From assembly GCA_006937955.1 (NCBI GenBank), contig SSNP01000083.1:1692867-1756866 (forward strand): a stretch of DNA of 64,000 nt, in the 5' to 3' direction. Below are positions 49,025 to 59,986 of the stretch, in pieces. The position numbers and the translations under genes were made by a program. The notes under the pieces are model-generated. The model did not search any database, was not told where the DNA came from, and worked only from the letters and a program-made list of their open reading frames with translations. The stretch is from Pachypanchax playfairii (taxonomy: Eukaryota; Chordata; Actinopteri; Cyprinodontiformes; Aplocheilidae). Within the stretch, counting starts at the first letter, position 1, and every line of letters starts with the position of its first letter.

Positions 49025-50242
49025 CACTCACCGGCTACTTTATTAGGTACACCATGCTAGTAACGGGTTGGAACATCTTTTGCCTTCAGAACTGCCTCCA
49101 TTCTTCGTGGCATAGATTCAACAAGGTGCTGGAAGCATTCCTCAGAGAGTTTGGTCCATATTGACATGATGGCATCACACAGTTGGCGCAGATTTGTTGG
49201 CTGCACATCCATGATGCGAATCTCCCGTTCCACCACATCCCAAAGACGCTCTATTGGATTGAGATCTGGTGACTCTGGAGGCCATTTAAGTACAGTGAAC
49301 TCATTGTCATGTTCAAGAAACCAGTCCGAGATGATTCCAGCTTTATGACATGGCGCATTATCCTGCTGAAAGTAGCCATCAGAAGTTGGGTACATTGTGG
49401 TCATAAAGGGATGGACATGGTCAGCAACAATACTCAGGTAGGCTGTGGCGTTGTAACGATGCTCAATTGGTACCAAGGGGCCCAAAGAGTGCCAAGAAAA
49501 TATTCCCCACACCATTACACCACCACCAGCCTGAACTGTTGATACAAGGCAGGATGGATCCATGCTTTCATGTTGTTGACGCCAAATTCTGACCCTACCA
49601 TCCAAATGTCGCAGCAGAAATCAAGACTCATCAGACCAGGCAACGTTTTTCCAATCTTCTATTGTCCAATTTTGATGAGCTTGTGCAAATTGTAGCCTCA
49701 GTTTCCTGTTCTTAGCTGAAAGGAGTGGCACCCGGCGTGGTCTTCTGCTGCTGTAGCCCATCTGCCTCAAAGTTCGACGTACTGTGCGTTCAGAGATGCT
49801 CTTCTGCCTACCTTGGTTTTAACGAGTGGTTATTTGAGTCACTGTTGCCTTTCTATCAGCTTGAACCAGTCTGGCCATTCTCCTCTGACCTCTGGCATCA
49901 ACAAGGCATTTCCGCCCACAGAACTGCCGCTCACTGGATATTTTTTCTTTTTCGGACCATTCTCTGTAAACCCTAGAGATGGTTGTGCGTGAAAATCCCA
50001 GTAGATCAGCAGATTCTGAAATACTCAGACCAGCCATTCTGGCACCAACAACCATGCCACGTTCAAAGTCACTCAAATCACCTTTCTTCCCCATACTGAT
50101 GCTCGGTTTGAACTGCAGGAGATTGTCTTGACCATGTGTACATGCCTAAATGCACTGAGTTGCCGCCATGTGATTGGCTGATTAGAAATTTAGTGTTAAC
50201 GAGCAGTTAGACAGGTGTACCTAATAAAGTGGCCGGTGAGTG
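49025..50242. mobile_element. Tc1/mariner-type transposon with CACTCACCGG ends, nested
   Basis: A 1218-bp element with TA on each side (49023-49024 and 50243-50244). The terminal repeats CACTCACCGGCTACTTTA at left and (complement) CACTCACCGGCCACTTTA at right extend to about 29 bases with one visible mismatch. The transposase is on the - strand and broken. It sits inside an older Tc1-like element, so it inserted later. Confidence 0.92.
49057..50094 (-). pseudogene. Tc1-like transposase of the nested element, broken
   Basis: The N-terminal frame (49819-50094) starts MGKKGDLSDFERGMVVGARM and contains the first helix-turn-helix (LLGFSRTTISRVYREW). The frame is lost near 49820. A middle piece reads RLQFAQAHQNWTIEDWKNVAWSDES with the first catalytic Asp, then an in-frame stop near 49620. 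The C-terminal frame (49057-49605) has QQDNAPCHKA and PDLNPIERLWDVVER, carrying the other two catalytic acidic residues, and ends DVPTRY. At least two lesions make it inactive. Confidence 0.88.
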
Positions 50243-50353
50243 TACACCCGCCTCTGTCTGCACAATAGTCGAGTTGGAACACATTGTGGTACCAAACCGT
50301 TATGAGCATCAGTTAACAGTATTGTACTGCAGAATGTAGTGTGTTGTTTCAAA

Positions 50354-51850
50354 AATGACCAGAAAAAAGCAATTAACAATGGAAGATATACAAACCATCA
50401 TAACAACATAAAGTCTGCACTTATGGAGCTGAAGGCAGTGCCACGAAGACCTGTCTGCGACAAACTCCAATTGCGGTAGAGATGCTCACCGTGAACAAGG
50501 GTATCGTCCCTCTAACTGATGACAAAGCGACCCTCAGAGAGGTGTAGCTCCTTTATGTAATGTAACTCTTTCCTTCAGTGAATCTCCCAAGAAAGTCAAG
50601 GTATCAGTGAGTACAGTTATCTTCACCATCAAACATCAAAAGACACTCAGAAACTGGGACAAATTCTGATAGGAAGAGGTCTGGACCCAAAGCTACAACT
50701 GAATCAGAGAACAAGTTTCAGTGGGTTAACAGCTTGTGATAGGCAGCTCACAGGTCAACAGATTCAAGCACAGCTTCATAGTGGTCGTAGTGAACAAGTC
50801 TCAGCTTCAACTGTGAAGAGAAGACTTCAACTTGCATGTTTGACAGGACGAGTTTCTGCAAGAAAGCCATTGCTAAGATGTTAAAATAAGATAAAGAGGC
50901 TTGACTAGTCTATGAATTGGACTACTGAAAACTGGAAGAAGGTAATGTAGACTAAAGAATACAAATTTGAAATCTTCAGTTCATCACCAGGATCTTTGTA
51001 CACCACTGAGTAGATGAACGGATGTTTCCACATTGTGTGGCATCAACTGTCAAACATGCAGGAGGAAGTGTGATGGTCTGGGACTGTTTCACTGGATTCA
51101 AGGTCATTGACTTGTACAGAGCGAGAGGCACCCTGAACTACCACAGCATTCTGCAGTGGCATGCAATACTGTTGGGTACATGCCTAGTTTGTCAGAGGTT
51201 CAGCCTACAGCAGGATCCTGATGTCAGCTCTGTCAGAATTACCTCAGTGTGCAGTGTAAGTGTAAGTGTGATGGTCTGGGACTGTTTTGCTAGATCAGCC
51301 ATCTGTGACTTGAACAGAATGAGAGGCACCATGAGCCAAAACAACTACCACAGCATTCCATAAAATGGTAAATATCCTGTATTATTCTACTGACCACACA
51401 ATGCTACAAGTTTTACATTCACCCATCCTGATATATAAATCGGATGACTACAGGGTGTTCAGTGTCTTGCCCAATGACTTCAACATGTGGTGGTGGAAAC
51501 CAGGATCAATCCGCAAACCTTCTTGTTGGAGGACAGCTGCTCTTTCCACTGTGCCACAGCCCCCCTGACCCTAGTATGCACCCAGTTGGTAAGTGATTCA
51601 TCCTACAGCAAGATAATAACTCAAAATATAAATCCAAGCTATGCCAGAACTACGTCAGGAAAAAAGAACAAGATGGTGAGCTTGAGAAGACTGAGTTGCA
51701 GCACAGTCTCCAAACTTAATTCCCATCAAGCTGGTTTGGGATGAACCGGACAGAAGAGTCAAAGCAAATCGTTACGGGAACTTCTGCAACAGAAATGGGA
51801 ATAATTTTCTGAAGGCTATATGATTTATGGAAACAATGCAACAAGCATGT
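50354..51850 (+). pseudogene. Degenerate Tc1-like transposase of the outer element
   Basis: The coding trace begins ATGACCAGAAAAAAGCAATT (50354), reading MTRKKQLTMEDIQTII. Further pieces are SASTVKRRLQLACLTGRVSA (about 50800-50860), WTTENWKKVMWTKEYKFEIF (catalytic Asp lost, about 50920-50980), GGSVMVWDCFTGFKVIDLYR (51063-51122) and LIPIKLVWDEPDRRVKAN (about 51718-51770). Many stops and shifts are present. A segment is duplicated within it (see the finding at 51069-51358). Confidence 0.75.
51363..51570 (+). repeat. Common fish interspersed repeat fragment
   Basis: The pieces aaatggtaaatatcctgtat and gtgttcagtgtcttgcccaa, ending ccactgtgccacagccccc, match the same repeat as 26562-26967. It is inserted within the degenerate Tc1 transposase. 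Confidence 0.65.
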
Positions 51851-52042
51851 TCAGCTGTTATATCTGCCAAAGGTGGTTTCTTTGATGAGACAAAAGTTTA
51901 GAATATATTTTAATTTAATTTCTTTTTATTTATTTTTTCTTTTTAATTTGGACAATTCTTTTATTTCATAGTGCAATGACACATTAACTTAATTTTCAAT
52001 AAAACATGGAAAAATTTGGGCGTTCTAAAACTTTTAATCTTA

Positions 52043-53585
52043 AGGAGCTTTTAATTATTCTGCCATGACACTCATCCTGTATTTTGGACAGTTTTGGTGT
52101 TTTAAATCTGCTTTTAGTGTTTTTAGCTCAATGTAAAAAATATAATCTTCAAGCCATAGGCACTCATGCCCCCCCCCCCCCCCCCACAACACTCACACCA
52201 CCTCTACCGCCCACCAGCAAGTCTCTCCTCCTTTCTTTTCCTTTCTAAATCTTCTCCTCCCTTGCTCTAAATAGGGTTATTCCCCATGAGGTGGGCGGGG
52301 AGTGGAGGGGTGTAGGGGGGTCTGCAGATTGCCAGCAACATAACTCTCTCTTCTTTTTTCCATCTCACTCTCTTCTCTCAAAGGAAAATCCTCTTTTGAC
52401 TCTCAATTCACCCAGGAATATTAGTCTTATTGCATTTAATTACCAAATTCTTACACCCTAAAAGATTTCAATTCATTAAAGGCACTCAAATATTCTGGCC
52501 AGCTGCTTCCTGGTGACTGGCTAAAGACAAGGTGGAGACAGACAGACACTTGAGTGTGTGTCTGTGTATGTGTGTGTTCTCTCCGTCTGTGTGGAAACAG
52601 GGCAACTCAATCCTCAGCAATGCCCTGGCTGTGCTCAGCACTATTCAGCGACAGCTATACCTAATCACACTACACAGAGGTGGTTTGGCTTATATACGGT
52701 GTGTCTGTATGAGGACACAAGGTGCAGAAATATCTGTAGAAGAGTGTGTGTGTGGATGGAAAAGTGCACACGCATACTGTATATATACACATACACACAC
52801 AGCTTTGCTGCTATTTCAAAGGACGGAACTGTTGATCCATCCACAAGCAAGCAAAGCCGCTTATATCTGTTACAGAGGATTGGAGGTGCATTCTAATACA
52901 ATTACGCTGACGAATAAAGTGTTTGTAAGTGAGGGGAAGGAGGTGTCGGAGCAGCATCAGGCTGCTTGATGCTGTCAAGTCACTTACGTTTATAGAAAAA
53001 AGGACACGAGTGCAAAAAAGGTTATTGTCACACAACATGACTTAGAATGAGAAATTAAATTGTATTAGGAGGACAACACAAAAGCAAATTTGACCTCCTT
53101 AAATGTGTTTAGTTACATTTAGAACAAAGTTGTCTTACCCAGAACAACGATGTGTGCTCAATGTTGTGTACTTGAGTAGGGGTGTTTGAAACCAGGGATA
53201 TAGCGCTTTGACACACAGAGAGCTGGTTAAAGCTGGTATATATTGTCATGCATCTAAAACATTTTTAGTAAAAACACATGAGCAGCAGATGTCAATACAT
53301 TATTTTAGTAGCTCAGCAGCTAGCTGCAAAAAGCATTTCCTAAATAACAAATATTGAGACATTAACTTTTTTTTCCAGGAAGGTTAGCTGATTGATTCTT
53401 TACAGTTGATGGTTGAAAACACAAACTTGCTCAAACACTTTTCATCATAGTTAAGTGGATCAATTTCTTACATCTTTGAACTGATCAAATCTGATCCATC
53501 TTAATTTAATCCCAAAACCAGAACAAACGCATCAGATGTTGAATCAGTTATTTAACAATTCAAGGAATATTAACTTATCTTGAAT
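52043..53585. other. Intergenic, no gene seen
   Basis: A poly-C run lies at 52170-52187, and GT/CA-rich tracts at 52553-52585 and 52780-52800. The overlapping short frames at 52532-52969 are low complexity and not credible as genes. Confidence 0.6.
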
Positions 53586-53589
53586 TTAA

Positions 53590-54032
53590 AGCAGAACTAA
53601 GTAAGTTTTTTCACCTCAATAAATGTTTTCTAGAGTCCCTGTGGGGGTAAACAAGGACTTGGCGGGGTGATTCGTGGGTCCCTCCCCTCCCTCCGGGGTC
53701 TGTGTCCTGAAAGCAGCACTTGCAACTTTCAGTGGATCGGACCCGACTAATCTCGCGAGAACAAACCTGCTTTACGGCACTCACACTCACGAAGCCCTTG
53801 CCGTTGTTAGCAACGCCACCCTTAGGAGCGCAAAGATGACAGTAATACTCACCTGTCGAGACATTTTCTTGGTTTTGTTTTTCTTTCTTCTTGCAAAAGC
53901 GTTCTCTGCACGTTGTTGTTGGGGGGGGGNNNNNNNNNNGGTCTGCGGCGGCGGCGGGGGAACGTTACGACAGTGAGCTTTCACAGGGGACCAGTAGGGG
54001 GAGAGCGAGAGCAAAACTTACTTAGTTCTGCT
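53590..54032. mobile_element. TTAA-flanked inverted-repeat element (family E), with assembly gap
   Basis: Lies between TTAA 53586-53589 and TTAA 54033-54036. The terminal repeats AGCAGAACTAAGTAAGTTTT are perfect over 20 bases. The interior is GC-rich and contains ten N (53930-53939) between G runs. Its end sequence resembles family D (AGCAGTACTAAATAACTTTT), so the two may share a transposase source. Confidence 0.8.
53930..53939. other. Assembly gap (10 N)
   Basis: Ten unknown bases between a run of G and a GGCGGCGGCGG stretch. The true gap size is unknown. Confidence 0.99.
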
Positions 54033-54036
54033 TTAA

Positions 54037-55320
54037 TGGCAACGACATCTAAAATATTTTAAACAGAAGCAACAGAAGGTTTAAAAATAAGTGGAACAAT
54101 AAAAAAACAACTGAAGGAACATTTAACAAGGTTAATTAGCAACAGCTCAGTAACATGACTGAGTATAAATGGAATATTTCAGAGGTTGAACCTCTCTGAT
54201 GTAAAGATGGGCAGAGGCTGATCAATCTGAGACAAACTGACTCTAAACATTGTGGAGCAATTTGAGAAAAATGTTCCTCAAAATAAAACTGTGAGAACTT
54301 TGATGATCCCACCAAGTCAGGCGGAAAAAAATACCAACAATGTATCTGCATGTGTTTGCTGTACCCCTGTGATAAAATATTGACACTGGTTTTTCTTTCT
54401 TGTTTTTTTTTTTTTCTTTTTTTAATTTTTTTTATTGCAGGAATTATTGGCCGTGGTCAAAAATAGGATTTGCAGCTTACAGGCCCCGTGTCTGTTTTGT
54501 GAAAGCAGTGATGACGGCCACATGTTCGTGTCAAAATGTGGATGCAGACAGGCAGGGTGGATGTTTGTCATGAAATCCTGCCACGAACAGCAGATGTCAA
54601 AATGAGCTGCTGGCAGTTGCTGTTACTTCTGTTTGAAAGAGCAGAAATTGAGAAAGAGAGTGAGGGATGGAGTGAAAGAAAAGAAGATATGACACAGTCG
54701 ACTGTTCTGCTCCTGTTAGAAAAGGCTGAAACCTGAGAGTCTTTTATTTTATCACACCAGGCACTGAGAATTTTAATTAAAGCCCTAAAAATCCAAAATC
54801 AATCTTCTTCCTTTTTATTAGTGACTGAAGAAAGTAAACATCTCCTTCAGCTGGTCAGTATGAACATTGGAGAAACATCACGGTAACCGAAGCCTTGGGT
54901 TTCTGTTTTTACTTTGGTGTGCACTGCAGGTGAGGCAGTGAGCTGTCCAGCATGGTGCGCTGTACAAAATGAATGCTGTAATACTGGAAAAGACAGCAGT
55001 GAGCAAGAGACGTGTTGCTATGGTTGCACAGACGCTGAGCGAGGTATTCCTTTTACCGTTTACTTCCTCTGTGTGAGTAACAGAACAGTTTGCAGTGACA
55101 GTATAAGCGAACCACTTCAGAGTTCATTTACAAGCAAACCAAGGCTAATATTTTCTGGTAAACCAGATTTTATGTGTTTAGTTTGTACCTGAGGTCAGAT
55201 AAGCTTTTATACCAGCACAAAATAGTTTGAAGAAACAAAGTCTGGTCACTTTTTAAGAGGACCAAACAGCTCTGGAGTGAAAGTGGCCTACGATCACCAA
55301 TTCATTAAAGGTCATTAAAG
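54037..55320. other. Intergenic, no gene seen
   Basis: AT-rich DNA with a long T-run region at 54403-54438. The short open frames (54536, 54914) have no recognisable features. Confidence 0.6.
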
Positions 55321-55324
55321 ACCC

Positions 55325-55479
55325 CAGAACAACAACAACAACAACAAACTTTATTTATAAAGCGCTTTTCAAGCACAGTTTATCAAAGTGCTTTACAGAT
55401 TTAAAATGACCCCCCAACCCCCCCTTTAAAAACCAAAAATAAAATAAAATAAAACCCCCGTCCCAACCCAACCCATCGA

Positions 55480-55515
<36 letters not shown>

Positions 55516-56715
55516 AAAAGCTACAAAAACAGCGGGCTGAGCACAGATGAGTCAGGAAATGCCATCATGGGAGCCATCTGCATCGGTATCAGCAGATCAG
55601 CAGCAGCCGCCAAGGCACTGACCCCGTGCGCCCAGAGGAGGGAGGGCTGGTACCCCCACCTCCACCCAAGCACTACCTGGGGGGCACCCAGGCAGCCACA
55701 GCCGACCACTGCCCCCGACGCAGAGGGGTCCCGGAGAGGAAACACTGGCAAAAAATAAGTTAAAATGTAAAGTTTGTAAAATATAAAGTATAAAACAATG
55801 AGTGTAAAATGATAAGATAGAATCAAGATAAAAATGCAAAGCGGATTAATAAATAAACAGTTAAAAGCTAAACTAAAAATTAAATCAGGTAAAACATGCT
55901 AATCAGTTAAACGTGGATTAATAAATAATAATTAGTTAAAAGCTTGGTTAAAAAGGTAGGTCTTGAGCCTGCTCTTAAAAACATGAACGTTCTCTGCGGC
56001 CCTGAGGTCCTCCGGCAGCTTGTTCCAGAGGTGAGGGCCACAATAGTGGAAGGACACCTCACCATGAGTCCGTGTCCTGACTTTAGGGATGGTAAGGAGA
56101 CGGCTGCCAGAGGAACGCAGAGACCGCGAGTTCATATGGTAAAAGCATTTCTGAAAGATAAGAAGGCCCAAGACCATTAAGACACTTAAAAATCATTAAA
56201 GGAACCTTAAAATCGATCCTAAAACATACAGGGAGCCAATGCAATGATTCTAAGACCGGTGTAATGTGCTCCCGCTTCCTGGTCTTCATCAGGACGCGAG
56301 CTGCTGAATTTTGTAGTAGCTGTAAACTTGAGATAGTCTTTTTGGGAAGATCAGGAAGCAGGGCGTTACAGTAATCAATTCTGCTGGTGATAAAAGCATG
56401 CACTAGCATCTCCGCATTGGCCCGAGAGAGAATGGGGCGGACTCTGGCTATGTTCTTTAGATGATAAAAACCTATTTTAGTCATGTTTTTAATGTGGGGA
56501 ATAAAAGTGAGCTCAGAGTCAAAAATCACGCCCAGGTTCTTCACTTGAAAAGATGGATTAAAAGAAAGTGATTGTAATTTTGGTAAAAGTTCCTCTCTCT
56601 AAGCCTCAGGACCGATAATTAAAATCTCAGTTTTGTCCTGGTTGAGCTGGAGAAAGTTTTCTGCCATCCAGGATTTGATGTCTGAAATGCAGTTAAAAAG
56701 TACATCCATTGGTTG
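55325..56715 (-). mobile_element. 5'-truncated L2/CR1-type LINE, - strand
   Basis: Non-LTR retrotransposon. Its 3' end lies at the low-coordinate side, with the tail complement of the aacaacaac repeat (55329-55346) next to caaactttatttataaagcg. The - strand encodes the C-terminal part of the reverse transcriptase ORF. Truncation at about 56715 is typical of incomplete reverse transcription. A CA repeat (55482-55512) lies inside the 3' region. Confidence 0.8.
55932..56544 (-). pseudogene. LINE ORF2 C-terminal remnant
   Basis: The frame 56083-56544 reads GVIFDSELTFIPHIKNMTK and SRIDYCNALLPDLPKK, then LNGLGPSYLSEML, the region following the reverse transcriptase palm in L2/Rex/CR1-type elements. 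After a frame break, 55932-56177 reads RTHGEVSFHYCGPHLWNKLP ending KSRLKTYLFNQAFN, the conserved C-terminus of these proteins. The palm with the active-site Asp pair lies upstream and is absent. Confidence 0.82.
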
Positions 56716-57215
56716 AACAACATCTAAAACCCACTAAGGGAGAGTTCCAAAGTGAAAACCCACTACTGAGCAAAAAGAACAAAAAAACTCCTCTCATATT
56801 TGCCCACAAACATTTTCATGATCTCCAAGACTTTCTGGAAAATATTATTTTTTGTGACAAGACAAAAGTGCATTTTTTTTTTAGAATTATTACATCTGAC
56901 ATAACAGTTTGTGGACTTATGAGCAATTGGGTTTTGCAGCAAGTCCATGGCTAAAAAAGACCCCAAAACAAAACCCTAACATAAATGTTTTGGAGTGGCA
57001 TAGTAAAATTTAGAATTTAAATCTGATTGAGATGATGTGGCATGACCTCAAATGGGATTTCCAAGCTTAAAAATTCTCCAGTATGTCTGAATTAAAACAA
57101 TTCTGCAAAGATTATGTAATGGGAGCTCTCTGTTTGCCTGAAGACCTCATCAAGAACCTACAAAGAACATTCATATTCTGGCGGGTTTTTGGCATCATAG
57201 CGAGATCCTTATATT
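56716..57215 (+). pseudogene. Degenerate Tc1-like transposase relic
   Basis: The + strand frame at 56709-56954 contains FAHKHFHDLQDFLENIIFCD then KTKVHFFF, a decayed form of the Tc1 first catalytic motif. Downstream (57015-57110), traces of the PDLNPIE-W-DLK motif appear (tctgattgagatgatgtggc). Terminal repeats not recognised. This is older than the Tc1-like element at 10684. Confidence 0.6.
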
Positions 57216-57459
57216 GTGTAAAGTGTCCCTAAAGAAGGATGTTCACATTCACAATCATACTTGATCAAACCTGAGAACAACTTTCACAGTTCCCAGTCTT
57301 CCACATTTAAAGGTCCTATATCGTGCAGATTAAACACACACACCTCCTTTTTCACAGGTGTGAGGTGTGAAAGTCCGAAGCAAGAAACTAAGCACTATTG
57401 TTTTGTAGCATTTTACTTTCTAAAAATGTCTCAGTGAAAATGTGCATTTGGCTGCACGA

Positions 57460-57640
57460 GTTAACTTATTCAACATTCCTAAAGAACAGCCCAATCGCCA
57501 GAAATGGCTGGAGTTTCTTTAAGGCATCCCGCGTCTAACCAGTTACAGCATGTTTGTATGTGATCGTCATTTCACTGATGGCTGCTTCTCGAACTTTGGC
57601 CAGTACCAAAGCAGACTGAGAGAGATTAACTCTTGCAGCC
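57460..57640 (+). pseudogene. THAP zinc-finger domain remnant
   Basis: Two nearby frames give VNLFNIPKEQPNRQKWLEFL (57463 on) and, after a stop and shift, VCDRHFTDGCFSNFGQYQSR (57556 on). The spacing and residues fit the THAP consensus (LFxFP, W, then C-x-x-H-F). THAP domains bind DNA in transposases and in host regulators. No catalytic domain is present, and the sequence lies inside a TTAA-bounded element, so transposon origin is likely. Confidence 0.6.
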
Positions 57641-57809
57641 GGCACAATTCCAATGATAAAGACGCCTACTTACTGCCAGAGCAGTAAGTAAATCAAAACA
57701 CTAGCTACATGCTAATGATAACGTGTGTTAGCCATTTATGAAACTTTCCCTTCAAATTCACTGTCAAACTCCGGGTCAAGATGGTTATAGGCTCCACACT
57801 GCACTCCTC

Positions 57810-58695
57810 TGTCAGGTTCTGGGGTTTTGTTTATGTCATTTCATGTTGCTGTCAGGATCCATGCAGCTGCTGGGTGGTGTGTGTGTTTCTCTGCACTAAT
57901 TATCATTACAGGGTGTGGCAGCAGTCATCAGTGGCTGCAGTTGTGGATCGTTTACCCAGCTCAGGAGAGCTGGGTATTTAGGCTGAGGAGGAACCACAGA
58001 CAGACGCCAGTTTGTTCCACTTCTTCCTGTGGTAACAGAGTGGCCAGAGATAATTCTGACAGTGGTTAATGTTAGTCGTCAACTAACCTGCCTTCTCTTC
58101 CCTCCTCTCAGTCCCGTGTCCTGGAGCGTTCCTCCAGCTTCGAGTACCTCTGCGTGGTCGTCAACCCGCCAGAAAGAGGACTCGCCCTCCACGGGTTTCC
58201 TGCAGTCGTGAGCTCCACCACTCGCTCTCTCTCCCTGGCTCCCTGTCTGTCTCTGGTCTCCTCTGGATCCACACCTACCCGGTCAGCGCTCTGCTGTCAC
58301 CCCTGCCACAGTCACGTCTGTGGAGACAGCACCACGACCCGGATCTCATCTCACTTCCTCGACTCCTGGATCACCACCCCCGCTGCAGTGCCTCCGGATC
58401 CCTCCTCACACAGTACAGCATCAGCTTCACCGTGAGTTATAAGAGCACAATCCCCGCACACCGCAGCTGGTCATTCCTACGTGTTGCTAACGTGTCTCCC
58501 CTCCTCTACCAGGATCGAGTCTCTACCCCGCCTCAGTTCCAGTCCTGTGTTCCTCAGCATGCACATTCTAAATACTGTTTTGTCATTTGTGCACTGTTAA
58601 TATTAAACTCACTTTTACTGATTCCTGTTTCCCCCGTGTGTGTTTGGAGTTGGGTCGCACTTGGAGTTCGAAACAAACCCCATAAAATCATGACA
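57810..58695 (+). repeat. Probable LTR of a Gypsy-like retrotransposon
   Basis: Begins TGTCAGGTTCTGG and ends AAAATCATGACA, so it has TGTCA...TGACA termini. An ATTAAA-containing segment (tgttaatattaaactcactt) near 58597-58616 precedes a T/G-rich end, as in polyadenylation regions of fish Gypsy LTRs. It is followed directly by a Gag-like coding start. No second LTR was found, so the limits are provisional. Confidence 0.5.
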
Positions 58696-59129
58696 GAACA
58701 AACTGGCCACGAGAACTCCCAGACCCAGCTCCAGACCGCACTGGCCAAGCAGGGGATCCTGTTGGGCAAACAGGACCACCTCCCAGAGATCCAGATCCCT
58801 ATGGAGAGACTGGATCGGGTTCTGGCAGCGGCTTTCAAATCCACAGACTTAAAGTATATTCACTCTGCTCTAGGAATCGCACAGGACATTTTATTACTTC
58901 AGCCACAGCTTAGGCGGCTTCCGCAGGTCTCTGAACTCTCCATTCACCTTGCCATAGCCCGGGGAAGCTGCATCGGCTACAAACAGTCCCAGGCTCATGC
59001 CTGCTCCTCATCCGCCACTGCCAGTCCCCCAGCATCCACCGTTCCACCCGGTGTCTTGGGTGCCTTGTCCGCTCTCCACTCCTCCGCTGCTCGGGCCCGC
59101 TCCTGTCTGCTCACGGGTCCCAGCTCCGT

Positions 59130-59300
59130 CCCAGAGGGTCTGGGTTCCAGACCGGGCTCCAGTCCTCCAGAGGGTCCGGGTTCCAGACCGGGCTCAAGTT
59201 CTCCCGAGGGTCTCGACGCCTCCAGTTCTCCTGAGAGTCTCAACGCCTCCAGTCCTCCCGAGGGTCTCGACACCTCCAGTCCTCCCAAGGGTCTCAACGC
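59130..59300. repeat. 36-bp and 27-bp in-frame tandem repeats
   Basis: Two units of 36 bases (cagagggtctgggttccaga...) lie at about 59130-59200. Roughly three units of 27 bases (ctcaacgcctccagtcctcc...) lie at about 59213-59300. Both unit lengths are multiples of three. Confidence 0.8.
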
Positions 59301-59349
59301 CTCGACCGCTGTCCGCCTGAGGGTACCGCCGACTGCGGTCCGCCGCCTC

Positions 59350-59745
59350 CTGGGTTCGAGGACGTCGCCGTCCGCGACGCTCCTCCAACGGCAGGGTCCG
59401 AGGACGTCGCCATCCGCGACGCTCCTGCAGCGCCTCATCCTGGGTCCGAGGACGTCGCCGTCCACGACGCTCCTCCAGCGCCTCCTCCTGGGTCCGAGGA
59501 CGTCACCGTCCGCGACGCTCCTCCAGCGCCTCCTCTTGGGTTCGAGGATGTCGGCGTCCGCGATGCGCCTCCAACGCCAGGTTTCAAGGACGTCGCCTTC
59601 CGCGACGGTCCTCCTACGCCTCTTCCTGGGTTCGAGGACGTCGCCGTCCGCGACGTTCCTCCAACACCAGGGTCCGGGGACGTCGCCGTCCGCAACGCTC
59701 CTCCAGCGCCTCCTCCTGGGTCCGAGGACGTCGCCGTCCACGTGT
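59350..59745. repeat. Minisatellite with 42- and 48-bp units
   Basis: Successive gaggacg landmarks lie at 59358, 59400, 59448, 59496, 59544, 59586, 59634, 59676 and 59724, giving unit lengths of 42, 48, 48, 48, 42, 48, 42 and 48. In one frame the unit reads like GSEDVAVRDAPPAPPP. Confidence 0.92.
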
Positions 59746-59986
59746 CTGTTGTCCATGCTGCTTCGCTGCATCCAGGCCAGGGCTCGAGGCTACCTCATGA
59801 AATGGCTGGCACTCACAGGAGGGGAGGCAGGATATTAGGTAAACCGAGCGTTTTACTTCCTGGTCGAAGAATAACTCCAGGATATACAGGACAAATTAAT
59901 ACTATATAACACCAACTGTAACATTTTATCATATATGTGCCTATAACAGACATTGAAAGCTGTAAAATAGGATACAGGACCTTTAG

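Larger units (their letters stand above)
48729..52042. mobile_element. Old Tc1-like transposon (host of a nested element)
   Basis: The left end gccggtcaaaagttttagaa (48734-48753) is a Tc1 terminal repeat. Its diverged complement, gttctaaaacttttaa, is at 52022-52037. Between them, interrupted by the insertion at 49025-50242, is a degenerate + strand Tc1 transposase. The element also contains a fragment of another repeat (51363-51570) and an internal duplication. Both ends are approximate. Confidence 0.7.
58690..59838 (+). pseudogene. Gag-like remnant of a Gypsy-like element, with in-frame minisatellites
   Basis: The frame from the ATG at 58690 reads MTEQTGHENSQTQLQTALAK and QGILLGKQDHLPEIQ, which resembles the N-terminal region of fish Gypsy Gag proteins. 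It continues through Pro/Ser/Gly-rich repeats and ends LLRCIQARARGYLMKW at 59838. A longer open frame begins at 58432 inside the LTR, which is read-through. No protease or polymerase follows. The last portion looks like an IQ-type motif, but that may be chance. Family assignment is by pattern only. Confidence 0.45.
57311..59982. mobile_element. TTAA-type element with THAP-domain remnant, interrupted by an LTR element
   Basis: The left end AGGTCCTATATC follows TTAA (57307-57310). The right end is the complement of AGGTCCTGTATC and is followed by TTAG at 59983-59986, a probable mutated TTAA. Inside, 57460-57640 encodes a THAP-finger trace. The LTR element from 57810 lies within. Kolobok and P transposases carry THAP domains, and Kolobok uses TTAA targets, so a Kolobok-like origin is favoured. 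Confidence 0.6.

Noticed and set aside
58995..59771. 258-codon open frame on the - strand
   Set aside because: It runs through the minisatellite, whose unit lengths are multiples of three, so a stop-free unit gives a long frame on any phase. The translation is an Arg/Gly repeat without a domain.
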